Assembly: GCF_003931875.1 (NCBI RefSeq)
Contig: NZ_CP034245.1
Span: 2,728,001 to 2,792,000 of the forward strand
Length of the DNA: 64,000 nt
Direction: 5' to 3'
Source of the DNA: Microbacterium sp. 10M-3C3
GTDB lineage: Bacteria; Actinomycetota; Actinomycetes; Actinomycetales; Microbacteriaceae
Each line of letters opens with the position of its first letter. The stretch's first letter is position 1. Below, piece after piece: positions 1-8,314 of the stretch. The notes under the pieces were generated by a model that had not been told where the DNA came from, did no database searches, and saw only the letters and a program-made list of their open reading frames with translations. The translations under genes and the position numbers were made by a program.

Positions 1-748
1 CGCGCAGCTCCTCGAGCGCCCCGTCGACCGCGTCGACGAGGGCCTGCTTGTCCTTCGTGAAGGCGAACGCGCTGGAGGACGTGTCATCCGTCTCGGCGGC
101 CACCTTCAGGCCCGTGGGGCTGTTGGTCTTCTCGTAGTCGAGGAAGGTCAGCTCGTCGTTGATGGTCGCGTCGACGCGGCCCTGCTGCAGGAGGGCGACC
201 GCCTGGGCCCATCCCTCGACGGCCTCCACCTGCGCGCCGCTCTGCGTGGCCAGCTCGTACCAGTTGCTCGTGAGCGACTGCGCGGTCGTCTTGCCGTTGA
301 GGTCGGCGAAGCTCGAGATCGAGTCGTCGTCCTCGGTGGTCACCACCACGCCGCGCGAGACCGTGTATGGCGCGCTGAAGAGGTATTTCTCCTCGCGTTC
401 GGGGTTGATCGTGACCTGGTTCGCGATGACATCGAAGCGACCGGCGTCCAGGCCCGCGAAGATCGCGTCCCACTGCGTCTCCTGGAAGCGCACCTTCAGA
501 CCGAGCTTCTCGGCGACCGCCGTGGCGATCTCGACGTCGAAGCCGGTCAGCTCACCGGAGGCGTCGTGGAACGAGAAGGGACGGTAGGTGCCCTCGGTCG
601 CGACCGTGAGGGTGCCAGGGGTCACCAGGCCCTCCTGCTCGGGCGCAGCCGACCCGGACGATGCGGCGGACCCGCCGCTGCACGCGGTGAGGGCGAGAGC
701 GGAGATGCCGAGGGCGGCGGTGAGCAGGGCGGTACGGCGACGGAGCAT
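1..748 (-). CDS. Amino-acid ABC transporter substrate-binding lipoprotein (partial, C-terminus outside window)
   Basis: Extracellular solute-binding protein of family 3, which delivers polar amino acids to an ABC importer. The ATG at 748 opens a lipoprotein signal: arginines, a hydrophobic stretch, then the lipobox LTAC at residues 19-22. The mature part has the usual blocks: GTLTVATEGTYRPFSF near the start, GFDVEIATAVAEKLGL, WDAIFAGLDAGRFDVI, and the NPEREEKYLFSAPY motif. About 249 residues are visible and the frame stays open to base 1, so the last part lies outside the window. The permease and ATPase would be expected downstream. The ligand cannot be told from sequence; cystine or a polar amino acid is most likely. 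Confidence 0.85.
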   Translation of the reverse strand, partial: MLRRRTALLTAALGISALALTACSGGSAASSGSAAPEQEGLVTPGTLTVATEGTYRPFSFHDASGELTGFDVEIATAVAEKLGLKVRFQETQWDAIFAGLDAGRFDVIANQVTINPEREEKYLFSAPYTVSRGVVVTTEDDDSISSFADLNGKTTAQSLTSNWYELATQSGAQVEAVEGWAQAVALLQQGRVDATINDELTFLDYEKTNSPTGLKVAAETDDTSSSAFAFTKDKQALVDAVDGALEELR

Positions 749-865
749 GGATCGTTTCCTGTGAGGGTCGGAGGGGCTGGGCGCGAAGCGCGCACCCCCA
801 GGGGAACACGGGGCGGGGGCGGAACCTTCCCGTATGACGGCGGATGACGGCATCCGGTCCACGAC

Positions 866-898
866 GAAGGCCCCGACGCGCAGGGCGACGGGGCCTTC
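866..898 (-). terminator. Hairpin terminator after rplA
   Basis: A perfect 10-bp stem (GAAGGCCCCG at 866-875 pairing with CGGGGCCTTC at 889-898) with a 13-nt loop lies 12 bp after the rplA stop. There is no T-tract, as is common for actinobacterial terminators. It separates the ribosomal protein operon from the lipoprotein gene that follows. Confidence 0.75.
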
Positions 899-909
899 GG
901 ACGCGAGCG

Positions 910-1602
910 TCAGACGAGGGCGTTGACGTCCAGCGGAATGCCGGGGCCGAACGTGGTCGACACGGCGCCCTTCTGGATGTAGCGACCCTTCGAGCTCGAG
1001 GGCTTGAGGCGCACGATCTCCTCCAGAGCGGCCTTGAGGTTCTCGTCGAGCTGCTCGGCGGTGAACGACGCCTTGCCCACGACGAAGTGCACGTTGGCGT
1101 GCTTGTCGACGCGGAACTCGATCTTGCCGCCCTTGATGTCCTCGACGGCCTTGGCCGGGTTGGGCGTCACGGTGCCGGTCTTCGGGTTGGGCATGAGGCC
1201 GCGGGGGCCGAGCACCTTGCCCAGTCGACCGACCTGGCCCATGAGCTCGGGCGTGGCGACGGCCGCGTCGAACGCGGTCCAGCCGCCGGCGACCTTCTCG
1301 ATGAGCTCGGTGCCGCCGACCTCATCCGCACCGGCCGCGATGGCCGCCTCGGCCGCGGGGCCGGTGGCGAACACGATGACGCGCGCGGTCTTGCCCGTGC
1401 CGTGCGGCAGGATGACGGTGCCGCGCACCATCTGGTCGGCCTTGCGCGGGTCCACCGAGAGCTTCAGCGCGACCTCGACGGTCGAGTCGAACTTCTTCGA
1501 GCCGGTCTCCTTGGCGAGGGCGACGGCCTCGGAAGGTGTGTAGAACGTGTCGGCCGCGATCTTCTCGGCAGCGGCGCGGTAAGCCTTGGACTTCGTAGTC
1601 AT
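910..1602 (-). CDS. rplA: 50S ribosomal protein L1
   Basis: Ribosomal protein L1 (230 aa, normal length) binds 23S rRNA at the L1 stalk near the E site. In many bacteria it also represses its own L11-L1 operon. Recognisable parts are the basic start [14 protein letters not shown], the central [14 protein letters not shown], the block [17 protein letters not shown], and the C-terminal [17 protein letters not shown]. The ATG at 1602 lies 14 bp after the rplK stop, so the two form one transcript. A strong hairpin follows the stop. Confidence 0.98.
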   Translation of the reverse strand: MTTKSKAYRAAAEKIAADTFYTPSEAVALAKETGSKKFDSTVEVALKLSVDPRKADQMVRGTVILPHGTGKTARVIVFATGPAAEAAIAAGADEVGGTELIEKVAGGWTAFDAAVATPELMGQVGRLGKVLGPRGLMPNPKTGTVTPNPAKAVEDIKGGKIEFRVDKHANVHFVVGKASFTAEQLDENLKAALEEIVRLKPSSSKGRYIQKGAVSTTFGPGIPLDVNALV

Positions 1603-1616
1603 GTCGGTGTCCCCCC

Positions 1617-2048
1617 TCAGTCCTCGACCGTGATGCCCATGGAGCGGGCGGTGCCGGCGATGATCTTCGAGGCGGCCTCGATGTCGTTCGCGTTCAGGTC
1701 GGGCTGCTTCGTCTCGGCGATCTGACGCACCTGCTCCTTGGTGAGCTTGCCCACCTTGGTGGTGTGCGGGGTCGCGGAGCCCTTCTGGAGGCCGGCGGCC
1801 TTCTTGATGAGCTCGGCGGCCGGCGGCGTCTTCAGGATGAACGTGAAGCTGCGGTCCTCGTAGACGGTGATCTCCACGGGGATGACGTTGCCGCGCTGCG
1901 ACTCCGTCGCGGCGTTGTACGCCTTGCAGAACTCCATGATGTTCACGCCGTGCTGACCGAGCGCGGGGCCGATCGGCGGGGCCGGGTTGGCGGCGCCGGC
2001 GTTGATCTGGAGCTTGATCAGGCCGGTCACCTTCTTCTTCGGTGCCAT
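1617..2048 (-). CDS. rplK: 50S ribosomal protein L11
   Basis: L11 (143 aa) forms the GTPase-associated centre with 23S rRNA and is needed for stringent-response signalling through RelA/Rel. The conserved N-terminal domain ([39 protein letters not shown]) and the rRNA-binding C-terminal domain (ending [10 protein letters not shown]) are complete. The ATG at 2048 follows a leader of about 105 nt counted from the candidate -10 box at 2162-2167. It is first in the rplK-rplA operon and lies 161 bp after nusG. Confidence 0.98.
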   Translation of the reverse strand: MAPKKKVTGLIKLQINAGAANPAPPIGPALGQHGVNIMEFCKAYNAATESQRGNVIPVEITVYEDRSFTFILKTPPAAELIKKAAGLQKGSATPHTTKVGKLTKEQVRQIAETKQPDLNANDIEAASKIIAGTARSMGITVED

Positions 2049-2161
2049 GCGTTGTCCTTTCCTCGAGCGGGATGCCTCGTGCATCCGCTCTCCCGCGGTC
2101 CCGGCGCATCCGGAACGCGGTGCTGTCCACGCGCGCGACGAGCGCACGCGCAAACCACACG

Positions 2162-2167
2162 AGTCTA
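2162..2167 (-). promoter_or_regulatory. Candidate -10 box of the rplK-rplA promoter
   Basis: Read on the minus strand this is TAGACT followed by CGTGTGG. The same TAGACTCGTGT string occurs upstream of tRNA-Trp/secE (3978-3983), which supports a shared promoter type for translation genes. No clear -35 box is visible 16-18 bp upstream. Confidence 0.5.
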
Positions 2168-2209
2168 CCTCACCTCGGCGGGGGCGGGATAAACGCGATC
2201 TGCGCGGCG

Positions 2210-3412
2210 TCAGAGCATCTTGGTGACCTGGTCGAACGACAGCTCGACCGGGGTCTCGCGCTCGAACAGCGACACGAGCACCGTGAGCTTGCCGCTCTCG
2301 GGCTTGATCTCGCTGATCGTGCCGGGCAGGCCCGCGAACGAGCCCTCCTTGATCGTGATGGTCTCGCCGATCTCGAAGTCGACCTCGGCGGGAATGCTGC
2401 GGGCCACCGCGGGGCCGCCCTTGGCGGCGCCGGCCTTGGCCGGGGCGACGTCCTTGACCTCGACGAGGCTCTTGAGCATGTTGAACGCCTCTTCGAAGCG
2501 CAGCGGCGTCGGGTTGTGGGCGTTGCCGACGAATCCCGTGACGCCGGGCGTGTGACGCACGACCGACCACGTGTCCTCGTTGAGCTCCATGCGCACGAGC
2601 ACGTAGCCCGGGATGCGCACGCGCGTGACCATCTTGCGCTGGCCGTTCTTGATCTCGACGACGTCCTCCATGGGGACCTCGACCTGGTAGATGTCGTCCT
2701 CGACCTCGAGCGTCGACTTGCGCTGCTCGATGTTGGCCTTCACCTTGCGCTCGAAGCCGGCGTACGAGTGGATGACGTACCACTTGCCCGGCAGCATCCG
2801 CAGGTCGGCGCGGAACGCCTCGTACGGGTCCTGGTCGTCGTCGACGTCGGCCTCGTCGGTCGCGTCGTCGCCGGATGCGGCGCCCTGAGCGACCGCGACG
2901 GTCTCGGCGTCGGCGGCATCCAGGTCCTGCGAGACCTCGGCGGCGTCGGCGGGCGACACCTCGGACTCGACCTCATCGACGACGCCCTCGGCGGAGCGCA
3001 CCTCGTCGAGGAAGTCCTCGTCGAGCACGGGCTCGTCGGGATCGCCGTTGACGTCCGGGCCGTCGTAGGGCGTGACGTCGACGTCGCGGGCGTCACGCTC
3101 GGCGGCCTCGTCGGCGAGCGACTCGGACAGGGCCTCGGCCGCGGCCTCGACCTCGGCGGCCTCGTCGATGGTCAGCGCGTCGTTGACGATCGCGTCGGCC
3201 TCGGGGTCGTCGACCTCGATGTCCTCGTCGGCGAACGTGTCGACGTCGCCGTCGTCGTCGTCCTCGTCCACGACGTGGATGGCGACCTGCTCGGCCGCGT
3301 CGACCGAACGCTCCTCGGCGGCGAGCTGGTTGCCCTCCTGCGCCTCGTCGTCCTCGCTGGACTGCTCGGCAGCCGTCGCCCAGTCGGCGTCGTCGGTATA
3401 TCTTTCAGCCAC
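2210..3412 (-). CDS. nusG: Transcription termination/antitermination factor NusG with long acidic N-terminal extension
   Basis: NusG binds the RNA polymerase clamp through its NGN domain and Rho or ribosomal protein S10 through its KOW domain. The NGN domain starts near residue 210 ([18 protein letters not shown]) and includes [10 protein letters not shown] and [10 protein letters not shown]. The KOW domain is near residues 345-400 ([19 protein letters not shown]). Residues 1 to about 195 are an Asp/Glu/Ala-rich, low-complexity extension, giving 400 aa against about 180 for the E. coli protein. Actinobacterial NusGs often carry an acidic extension, but this one is long. The GTG at 3412 gives the whole extension; a later start cannot be fully excluded. 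It sits between secE and rplK as usual. Confidence 0.97.
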   Translation of the reverse strand: MAERYTDDADWATAAEQSSEDDEAQEGNQLAAEERSVDAAEQVAIHVVDEDDDDGDVDTFADEDIEVDDPEADAIVNDALTIDEAAEVEAAAEALSESLADEAAERDARDVDVTPYDGPDVNGDPDEPVLDEDFLDEVRSAEGVVDEVESEVSPADAAEVSQDLDAADAETVAVAQGAASGDDATDEADVDDDQDPYEAFRADLRMLPGKWYVIHSYAGFERKVKANIEQRKSTLEVEDDIYQVEVPMEDVVEIKNGQRKMVTRVRIPGYVLVRMELNEDTWSVVRHTPGVTGFVGNAHNPTPLRFEEAFNMLKSLVEVKDVAPAKAGAAKGGPAVARSIPAEVDFEIGETITIKEGSFAGLPGTISEIKPESGKLTVLVSLFERETPVELSFDQVTKML

Positions 3413-3474
3413 TTGTGATCTCTTCCGTTGATGGCGCCGGCGTCAGTGACGGCCGGCAGGCGCGCTCGCGGCGG

Positions 3475-3750
3475 TCAGGGGGTGGTTCCGCCCGGGACAC
3501 CGAAGACAGCGGTGGTGATCCACACGAACAGCAGGTCGAGGCCGTAGACGAGCGCCATCATGACGACGACGAAGCCCAGCACGACCGCCGTGAACTTCAC
3601 GAGTTCGGAGCGGGTCGGCGTGACGACCTTGCGCAGTTCGGCGAAGACCTGCCGGATGAAGGTCGCGATGCGCACGAAGACGTTGGGCTTCTTCTCGCGG
3701 GGTGCGTCGCGCTTGACGACGACCTCGCCGTTCGGCTCGTCCTGGACCAT
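3475..3750 (-). CDS. secE: Preprotein translocase subunit SecE
   Basis: SecE clamps the SecY channel of the Sec translocon. The product (91 aa) has a short hydrophilic N-terminus, the conserved amphipathic segment FIRQVFAELRKVVTPTRSEL, and one membrane helix (about residues 57-85, VKFTAVVLGFVVVMMALVYG). The ATG at 3750 was chosen because the Shine-Dalgarno-like AGGTGGAG ends a few bases upstream. A longer reading frame upstream would run into the tRNA gene. Order tRNA-Trp, secE, nusG is standard for actinobacteria. Confidence 0.95.
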   Translation of the reverse strand: MVQDEPNGEVVVKRDAPREKKPNVFVRIATFIRQVFAELRKVVTPTRSELVKFTAVVLGFVVVMMALVYGLDLLFVWITTAVFGVPGGTTP

Positions 3751-3795
3751 CGACTCCACCTGGTTGCCTTCCGTGTGCCAGCATCCGCCGGCGCG

Positions 3796-3868
<73 letters not shown>

Positions 3869-3977
3869 AAGAGCCCTGGGGCTCCGGGATGCCGCACTCC
3901 ACCGCCGTGACCTGACCGAAGGGGTTCTGCCCGACCGGCGGGCACGGCGAAAGAATGCAGACTTCTACTGCGACACG

Positions 3978-3983
3978 AGTCTA
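3978..3983 (-). promoter_or_regulatory. Candidate -10 box of the tRNA-Trp/secE promoter
   Basis: TAGACT followed by CGTGT on the minus strand, 109 bp before the tRNA 5' end. It is identical over 11 bases to the box in front of rplK. Confidence 0.5.
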
Positions 3984-4015
3984 CGTCATGGGCTGGTGCC
4001 TGGCGAACCGGGGGC

Positions 4016-4462
4016 TCACGACCGGCAGGGCGTGAACACCGCCGCCACCACGAGCGGGTCGGTCGCGGTGACCGTCACGACGACGCCGTCCTGCGACGCC
4101 CAGGCCCGCTGGCCCGTCGACCCCGCGCTCGGACCGATCTCGTCCCACACGTCGGGGTCGAGCCCCGCCACCGCCGCGTCGGCGGCCGCCTCCACCGCGC
4201 CCTCGTCGGCGGCGACCGGCATCGTCGCCGTCGCCACGAGGGCGGTCTGCGTGCCGGCGCCGCCCTCGCCGCACGGCTGCTCGGCCGGCTCGGAGACGAC
4301 GACGGTCCGCGCAGCCGCCGCATCCAGTGCCGACAGCTCGGCCACGATGCCGTCGAACACGCGCTGCGCGCCCTCGCGGACGAGCGCCGGGTCGTGCGCG
4401 GGCGCGCAGCCCGCGAGCGCGACGGCGAGCACGAGGCTCGCGGCGGCGGCGATCCGCCTCAC
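4016..4462 (-). CDS. Putative lipoprotein, last gene of the putrescine/GABA operon
   Basis: A 148-aa protein with a clear lipoprotein signal: MRRIAAAASLVLAVA followed by the lipobox LAGC (about residues 17-20), then an Ala/Val/Asp-rich mature part with two further cysteines (EQPCGEG and the C-terminal FTPCRS). I do not recognise a family. The GTG start overlaps the TGA of the preceding HExxH protein gene by 4 bp (GTGA), so translation is very likely coupled and the two products probably act at the same cell-surface site. About 150 bp of its 3' side separates it from tRNA-Trp. Confidence 0.75.
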   Translation of the reverse strand: MRRIAAAASLVLAVALAGCAPAHDPALVREGAQRVFDGIVAELSALDAAAARTVVVSEPAEQPCGEGGAGTQTALVATATMPVAADEGAVEAAADAAVAGLDPDVWDEIGPSAGSTGQRAWASQDGVVVTVTATDPLVVAAVFTPCRS

Positions 4463-5352
4463 GGCCGCGTCACCGCCTCGACCTCGTACGCCTCGGGATC
4501 GGGCGCGGCGACGGGGATGCCGAGGCCGGCGAGCTGCGCGGGGAGCCAGCCGTCGCTCCAGTCCGCGACGTCGCACGGCGCCGTCGACGCGTCGTACGCC
4601 GACGCCGGCACGCCGTGCTGAGAGACGGCGCGGCAGCTGGCATCCGACTCGATCTGCGCGCGGTACGCGTCGGGACCGAAACCCGACGCGGTGGCGGCGG
4701 CGAACAGCGTCGCGTAGCGGTCCCACTGGTACCAGTGCATCGCCTCGTGCACGAAGATGGGCCACACGTCCGCGCGGGTCGCGCCGCGATCCCACGCGAG
4801 GAACACGCTGTTGCGGAAGTCGCTGTCGTAGCAGCCGCCGAGGGCGCGGGAGTATGCCTGGCTCGCCGCGGCGAACCCGCAGTTCTGCGGCCCGCCGTCG
4901 TACACGATGCGCACCGCGCCGCCGCCGATGCCGTCCAGGAGAGCGCGGGCATCGGCCTCGCCGCCGGGGAAAGAGTCGCCGCCGGGGTTCGGCGCCGACA
5001 CCGCCGGCACGGTGTCCTCGGCATGGAAGGACGCCGACGACGCCTCCGCGCGCTGCCACAGGTCCGCGGCATCCCGGTACGCGGTGCGCTGCTCCTGGAT
5101 GCGCGCGGCGAGGTCGGCGGACGCGGCCACCGCCGCATCGACGGCCGACTGCTCGGCGTCCGTCACGGCCCGCGCGTCGAGCAGCTGCTGCCGGTAGTCG
5201 GCCGCCAGGTGCGCCACGCCCACCCCCGCCGCTGCGCTGGCGGCGAGGTAGAGGACGATCGCGGCCAGAATCCACGGCGCCCGGCGCCGACGCCGCGGCG
5301 GCCGCCCCGGAGCGGGGGCGTCGGCGTCGTCGGCGTCGGCGTCGGCGGTCAT
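4459..5352 (-). CDS. Membrane-anchored protein with HExxH motif (possible zinc metallopeptidase)
   Basis: Predicted 297-aa protein. Residues 1-25 are acidic then Arg-rich, and residues about 26-48 form one membrane helix (WILAAIVLYLAASAAAGVGV). A helical, probably coiled-coil stretch follows (about 52-108). The outer domain contains IFVHEAMHWYQW, with the HExxH motif at residues 202-206 that typically binds zinc in metallopeptidases, plus four cysteines (PQNCGF, GGCYDS, DASC, APCDV) that could form disulfides. The third zinc ligand is not obvious. No family recognised. The ATG at 5352 overlaps the gabD stop (TGATG) and the 3' end overlaps the lipoprotein gene, so it belongs to the putrescine/GABA operon, where a peptidase has no obvious role. 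A GTG at 5355 is an alternative start. Confidence 0.75.
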   Translation of the reverse strand: MTADADADDADAPAPGRPPRRRRRAPWILAAIVLYLAASAAAGVGVAHLAADYRQQLLDARAVTDAEQSAVDAAVAASADLAARIQEQRTAYRDAADLWQRAEASSASFHAEDTVPAVSAPNPGGDSFPGGEADARALLDGIGGGAVRIVYDGGPQNCGFAAASQAYSRALGGCYDSDFRNSVFLAWDRGATRADVWPIFVHEAMHWYQWDRYATLFAAATASGFGPDAYRAQIESDASCRAVSQHGVPASAYDASTAPCDVADWSDGWLPAQLAGLGIPVAAPDPEAYEVEAVTRP

Positions 5353-6713
5353 CACGCGATGCGGATGAGCTTCTTGTTCACGAACTCGTCCGCGCCCAGC
5401 AGCCCCAGCTCGCGGCCGGTGCCGCTGCGCTTGACGCCGCCGAAGGGCAGTTCCGGCGAGTCGGCGAGCACGACGTTGACGTAGACCATGCCCGCCTCGA
5501 TGCGGTCGGCGACGCGTTCGGCCTGGGCGGGGTCGGTCGTGAACACGTACGAGCCGAGGCCGAAGCCGGTGTCGTTGGCGATGTGCACCGCCTCGTCCTC
5601 ACCCGACACGCGGTAGACGACGCCCACGGGGCCGAAGAACTCCTCGCGGTACGCATCCATGTCGCTCGTGACGCCCGTGAGGACCGTGGGGGCGAAGTAC
5701 GCGCCGTCGCGCGTGCCGCCCGCGACGAGCCGGGCGCCCTGGGCGACGGCCCGCTCGACCTGCTCGGCGAGGCGCTCGGCCGCCGTCAGCGAGGAGAGCG
5801 GGCCGAGCACGGTGTCCTCGGCGAGCGGGTCGCCGACGGTCGCCGCGGTCATGGCGGCGGTGAACTTCTCCAGGAACGCGTCGTACAGGTCGTCGGCCAC
5901 GAGGAAGCGCTTCGCGGCGTTGCACGACTGACCGGTGTTGTCCAGGCGCGCGTCGACGGCGGCCTGCACCGCGCCGTCGAGGTCGTCGGTGGACAGCAGG
6001 ATGAACGGGTCGGAGCCGCCGAGCTCCAGCGCGACCTTCTTGAGGTGGCGCCCGGCGAGCTCGGCGACGGCGGCGCCGGCGCGTTCGGAGCCGGTGACCG
6101 AGACACCCTGCACGCGCCGGTCGGCGATGACCGTCGCGGCCTGGTCGTTCGTGAGCCGGACGTTGACGTACGCGCCCTCGGGGAGCCCCGCGTCACGGTA
6201 GATCAGCTGCAGCGCCTCGGCCGACTCCGGGCACTGCGGCGCGTGCTTGAGGAGGATCGTGTTGCCGAGGGCGAGGTTCGGCGCCGCGAAGCGGGCGACC
6301 TGGTAGTACGGGAAGTTCCACGGCATGATGCCCAGCAGCACGCCCAGCGGGGAGCGCCGGATGACCGCGCTCCCCTCGCCGAGGATGTCCAGCGGCTGGT
6401 CGGCGGTGATGCGTTCGATGTTGTCGGCGTAGAACTCGGTGATGTCGGCGGCGAAGTCGACCTCGCCGAGCGCGGCCTCGCGCACCTTACCCATCTCGCG
6501 CACGATGATGTCGGCCAGCAGGTCGCGGCGCTCGCGGTGCAGCTCGGCGACCCGGCGGAGCCGCGCGGCGCGCTGGGCGACGTCGGTGCGCGCCCACACC
6601 GGGAAGGCGGCGGCAGCAGCGGCGATCGCGCCGTCGACGCCCGCGTCGGTCAGGGTGTCGTAGTCGGCGAGGCGCTCCCCCGTGGCGGGGTTCACGACGG
6701 CGTATTCACTCAT
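5352..6713 (-). CDS. gabD: NAD(P)-dependent succinate-semialdehyde dehydrogenase
   Basis: Aldehyde dehydrogenase family protein (453 aa) that would oxidise succinate semialdehyde, made by GABA transaminase, to succinate for the TCA cycle. The general base motif LELGGSDP (Glu230) and the nucleophile motif NTGQSC (Cys264) are intact. So are the fold markers MPWNFPYYQVARF, VSVTGSERAGA, EEFFGPV and PFGGVKRSGTGRELG. The 453-residue length and the sequence fit the short SSADH (Sad/GabD-like) group. The ATG at 6713 follows GAAGGAGAGG closely. It lies 14 bp after the APC permease gene. The substrate is inferred from the gabT and amine oxidase neighbours. Confidence 0.88.
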   Translation of the reverse strand: MSEYAVVNPATGERLADYDTLTDAGVDGAIAAAAAAFPVWARTDVAQRAARLRRVAELHRERRDLLADIIVREMGKVREAALGEVDFAADITEFYADNIERITADQPLDILGEGSAVIRRSPLGVLLGIMPWNFPYYQVARFAAPNLALGNTILLKHAPQCPESAEALQLIYRDAGLPEGAYVNVRLTNDQAATVIADRRVQGVSVTGSERAGAAVAELAGRHLKKVALELGGSDPFILLSTDDLDGAVQAAVDARLDNTGQSCNAAKRFLVADDLYDAFLEKFTAAMTAATVGDPLAEDTVLGPLSSLTAAERLAEQVERAVAQGARLVAGGTRDGAYFAPTVLTGVTSDMDAYREEFFGPVGVVYRVSGEDEAVHIANDTGFGLGSYVFTTDPAQAERVADRIEAGMVYVNVVLADSPELPFGGVKRSGTGRELGLLGADEFVNKKLIRIA

Positions 6714-6727
6714 GCGGTTCCTCTCCT

Positions 6728-8314
6728 TCACTTTCCTACACTGTCGTGCCGGCGCACACTGCCGCCACGGCGACGTGCGCTGGCCGGTGCATCCATCGCG
6801 AGTGTCTCGCCCCGGAAGAAGGCGGGCCGGCGGACCGCCTGCCAGATCATGATGACCACGCCGAGCAGGATGATGACGACGCCCAGCACGAAGACGAGTC
6901 CGACGCCGAAGACCTGCGAGCCGCTGCCGTAGTCGGGGTTCATGCTGTCGATGAGCGTCGTGACGAACAGCACGGCGAGGATCACGCCGCCCACGAGCGG
7001 GAACAGCAGCGTGAAGAAGATGTTGCGCACCGAGTCGAACCACTGCCGGCGGAAGTACCACACGCATGCGAACGCCGTCAGGCCGTAGTAGAAGCAGATC
7101 ATCATGCCGAGCGTGAGGATCGTGTCGGTCAGCACGCTCACCGAGACGAATCGCATGACGGCGTAGAACGCGGATGCCACGACGGCGGCGACGACCGTCG
7201 CGTAGCCCGGCGTGAAGAACCGCGGGCTCACGCGGGCGAACGCCGGCGGCAGCGCGCCGTAGTGGCCCATCGCGAGGAGCGTGCGCGCCGGGGAGACGAA
7301 CGTGGACTGCAGCGACGCGGCCGAGCTCGTGAGCACCGCGAGGGAGACGAGGAACGCGAAGGGGCCGAGGATCGGGCCGGACAGGTGGAAGAACACGTTG
7401 TCGGAGATGTCCTCGTTGCCCAGACCCAGCTCCCCCGTGCCGACGCCGGCGAACATGACGAGGCCGATCGACAGCAGCAGGTACAGCACGACGATCGTGA
7501 TGACGGTGATCGTCGCCGCGCGCCCCGGCGTGCGATCGGGGTCCTTCGTCTCCTCGTTCATCGTCAGGGTGACGTCCCACCCCCAGAAGATGAAGATCGA
7601 CAGCGACAGCCCCGCCGCGAACGCGCTGAACGACGAGACGGCGAACGGGTCGAACCACGACCACTCGATCGGCGTCGCATCGAAGGCGTTGCCGGCGGCG
7701 ACATGGACGATCGCCGCGATGGCGAACACCACGAGCACGACGACCTGGAAACCCACCAGCACGTACTGCAGCTTCTGCGTGGTCTGCATGTCGCGGTAGG
7801 AGACGAACGTCGCCCCCGCCACGAACAGCAGGCACACCACGACGTTGACGACCGGGTTCGCGGCGAGGTCGGCGATGGCGGCGTTGCCGGTGATCTGCGC
7901 GATGAGGAGGAACAGGAAGTCCACCGCGATCCCGGCGAGGTTCGAGAGCACGATGACGGTCGCCGCGATGAGGCCCCATCCGGCCATCCACCCGATCCAT
8001 GGACCGAACGCGCGCGCCGCCCACGTGAACGACGTGCCCGAGTCGGGCATGCGGTTGTTCAGCTCCCGGTAGCCGAAGGCGACGAGCAGCATCGGGATGA
8101 AGCCGATGAGGATGATCGCGGGCACCTGCACGCCGACCACCGAGGCGGTCGGGCCCAGGGCCGCGGTGAGCGTGTACGCCGGGGCGATGCACGAGATGCC
8201 GATGACGACGGCGCCGATGAGTCCGACCGTGCCGGCCGACAGGCCCTTCTTCGACAGGCCGCCGGCTTCCTCGCCGGCGACGGGCGCGAGCGGCGCGCCT
8301 TCGGGAGCGCTCAT
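6728..8314 (-). CDS. APC-family amino acid/polyamine permease
   Basis: Integral membrane transporter (528 aa) of the amino acid-polyamine-organocation superfamily with about 12-14 hydrophobic helices. The N-terminal helix-1 signature (GTVGLIGAVVIGISCIAPAYTL) and the cytosolic SPARTLLAMGHYGALPPAF block are typical of the family. The position inside an operon for putrescine oxidase and GABA enzymes suggests uptake of putrescine, GABA or a related amine (inference). The ATG at 8314 overlaps the stop of the stress protein gene (ATGA). Confidence 0.88.
   Translation of the reverse strand: MSAPEGAPLAPVAGEEAGGLSKKGLSAGTVGLIGAVVIGISCIAPAYTLTAALGPTASVVGVQVPAIILIGFIPMLLVAFGYRELNNRMPDSGTSFTWAARAFGPWIGWMAGWGLIAATVIVLSNLAGIAVDFLFLLIAQITGNAAIADLAANPVVNVVVCLLFVAGATFVSYRDMQTTQKLQYVLVGFQVVVLVVFAIAAIVHVAAGNAFDATPIEWSWFDPFAVSSFSAFAAGLSLSIFIFWGWDVTLTMNEETKDPDRTPGRAATITVITIVVLYLLLSIGLVMFAGVGTGELGLGNEDISDNVFFHLSGPILGPFAFLVSLAVLTSSAASLQSTFVSPARTLLAMGHYGALPPAFARVSPRFFTPGYATVVAAVVASAFYAVMRFVSVSVLTDTILTLGMMICFYYGLTAFACVWYFRRQWFDSVRNIFFTLLFPLVGGVILAVLFVTTLIDSMNPDYGSGSQVFGVGLVFVLGVVIILLGVVIMIWQAVRRPAFFRGETLAMDAPASARRRGGSVRRHDSVGK

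Noticed and set aside
2042..3418. Long open frame on the plus strand opposite nusG (458 codons)
   Set aside because: It is the complement of the GC-rich nusG frame, with Asp/Leu/Val/Arg-rich low-complexity translation and no recognisable domain; nusG is certain.
5176..5300. CGG/CCG-rich repeats near the HExxH gene start as a possible repeat array
   Set aside because: They are codon runs for Arg/Pro/Ala/Asp in a real N-terminus; there is no regular spacing, so not CRISPR or tandem repeat.
3996..6932. 978-codon plus-strand frame opposite gabD and the HExxH gene
   Set aside because: Arg/Ala/Pro-rich translation typical of antisense frames at high GC; the opposite strand encodes conserved proteins with motifs.
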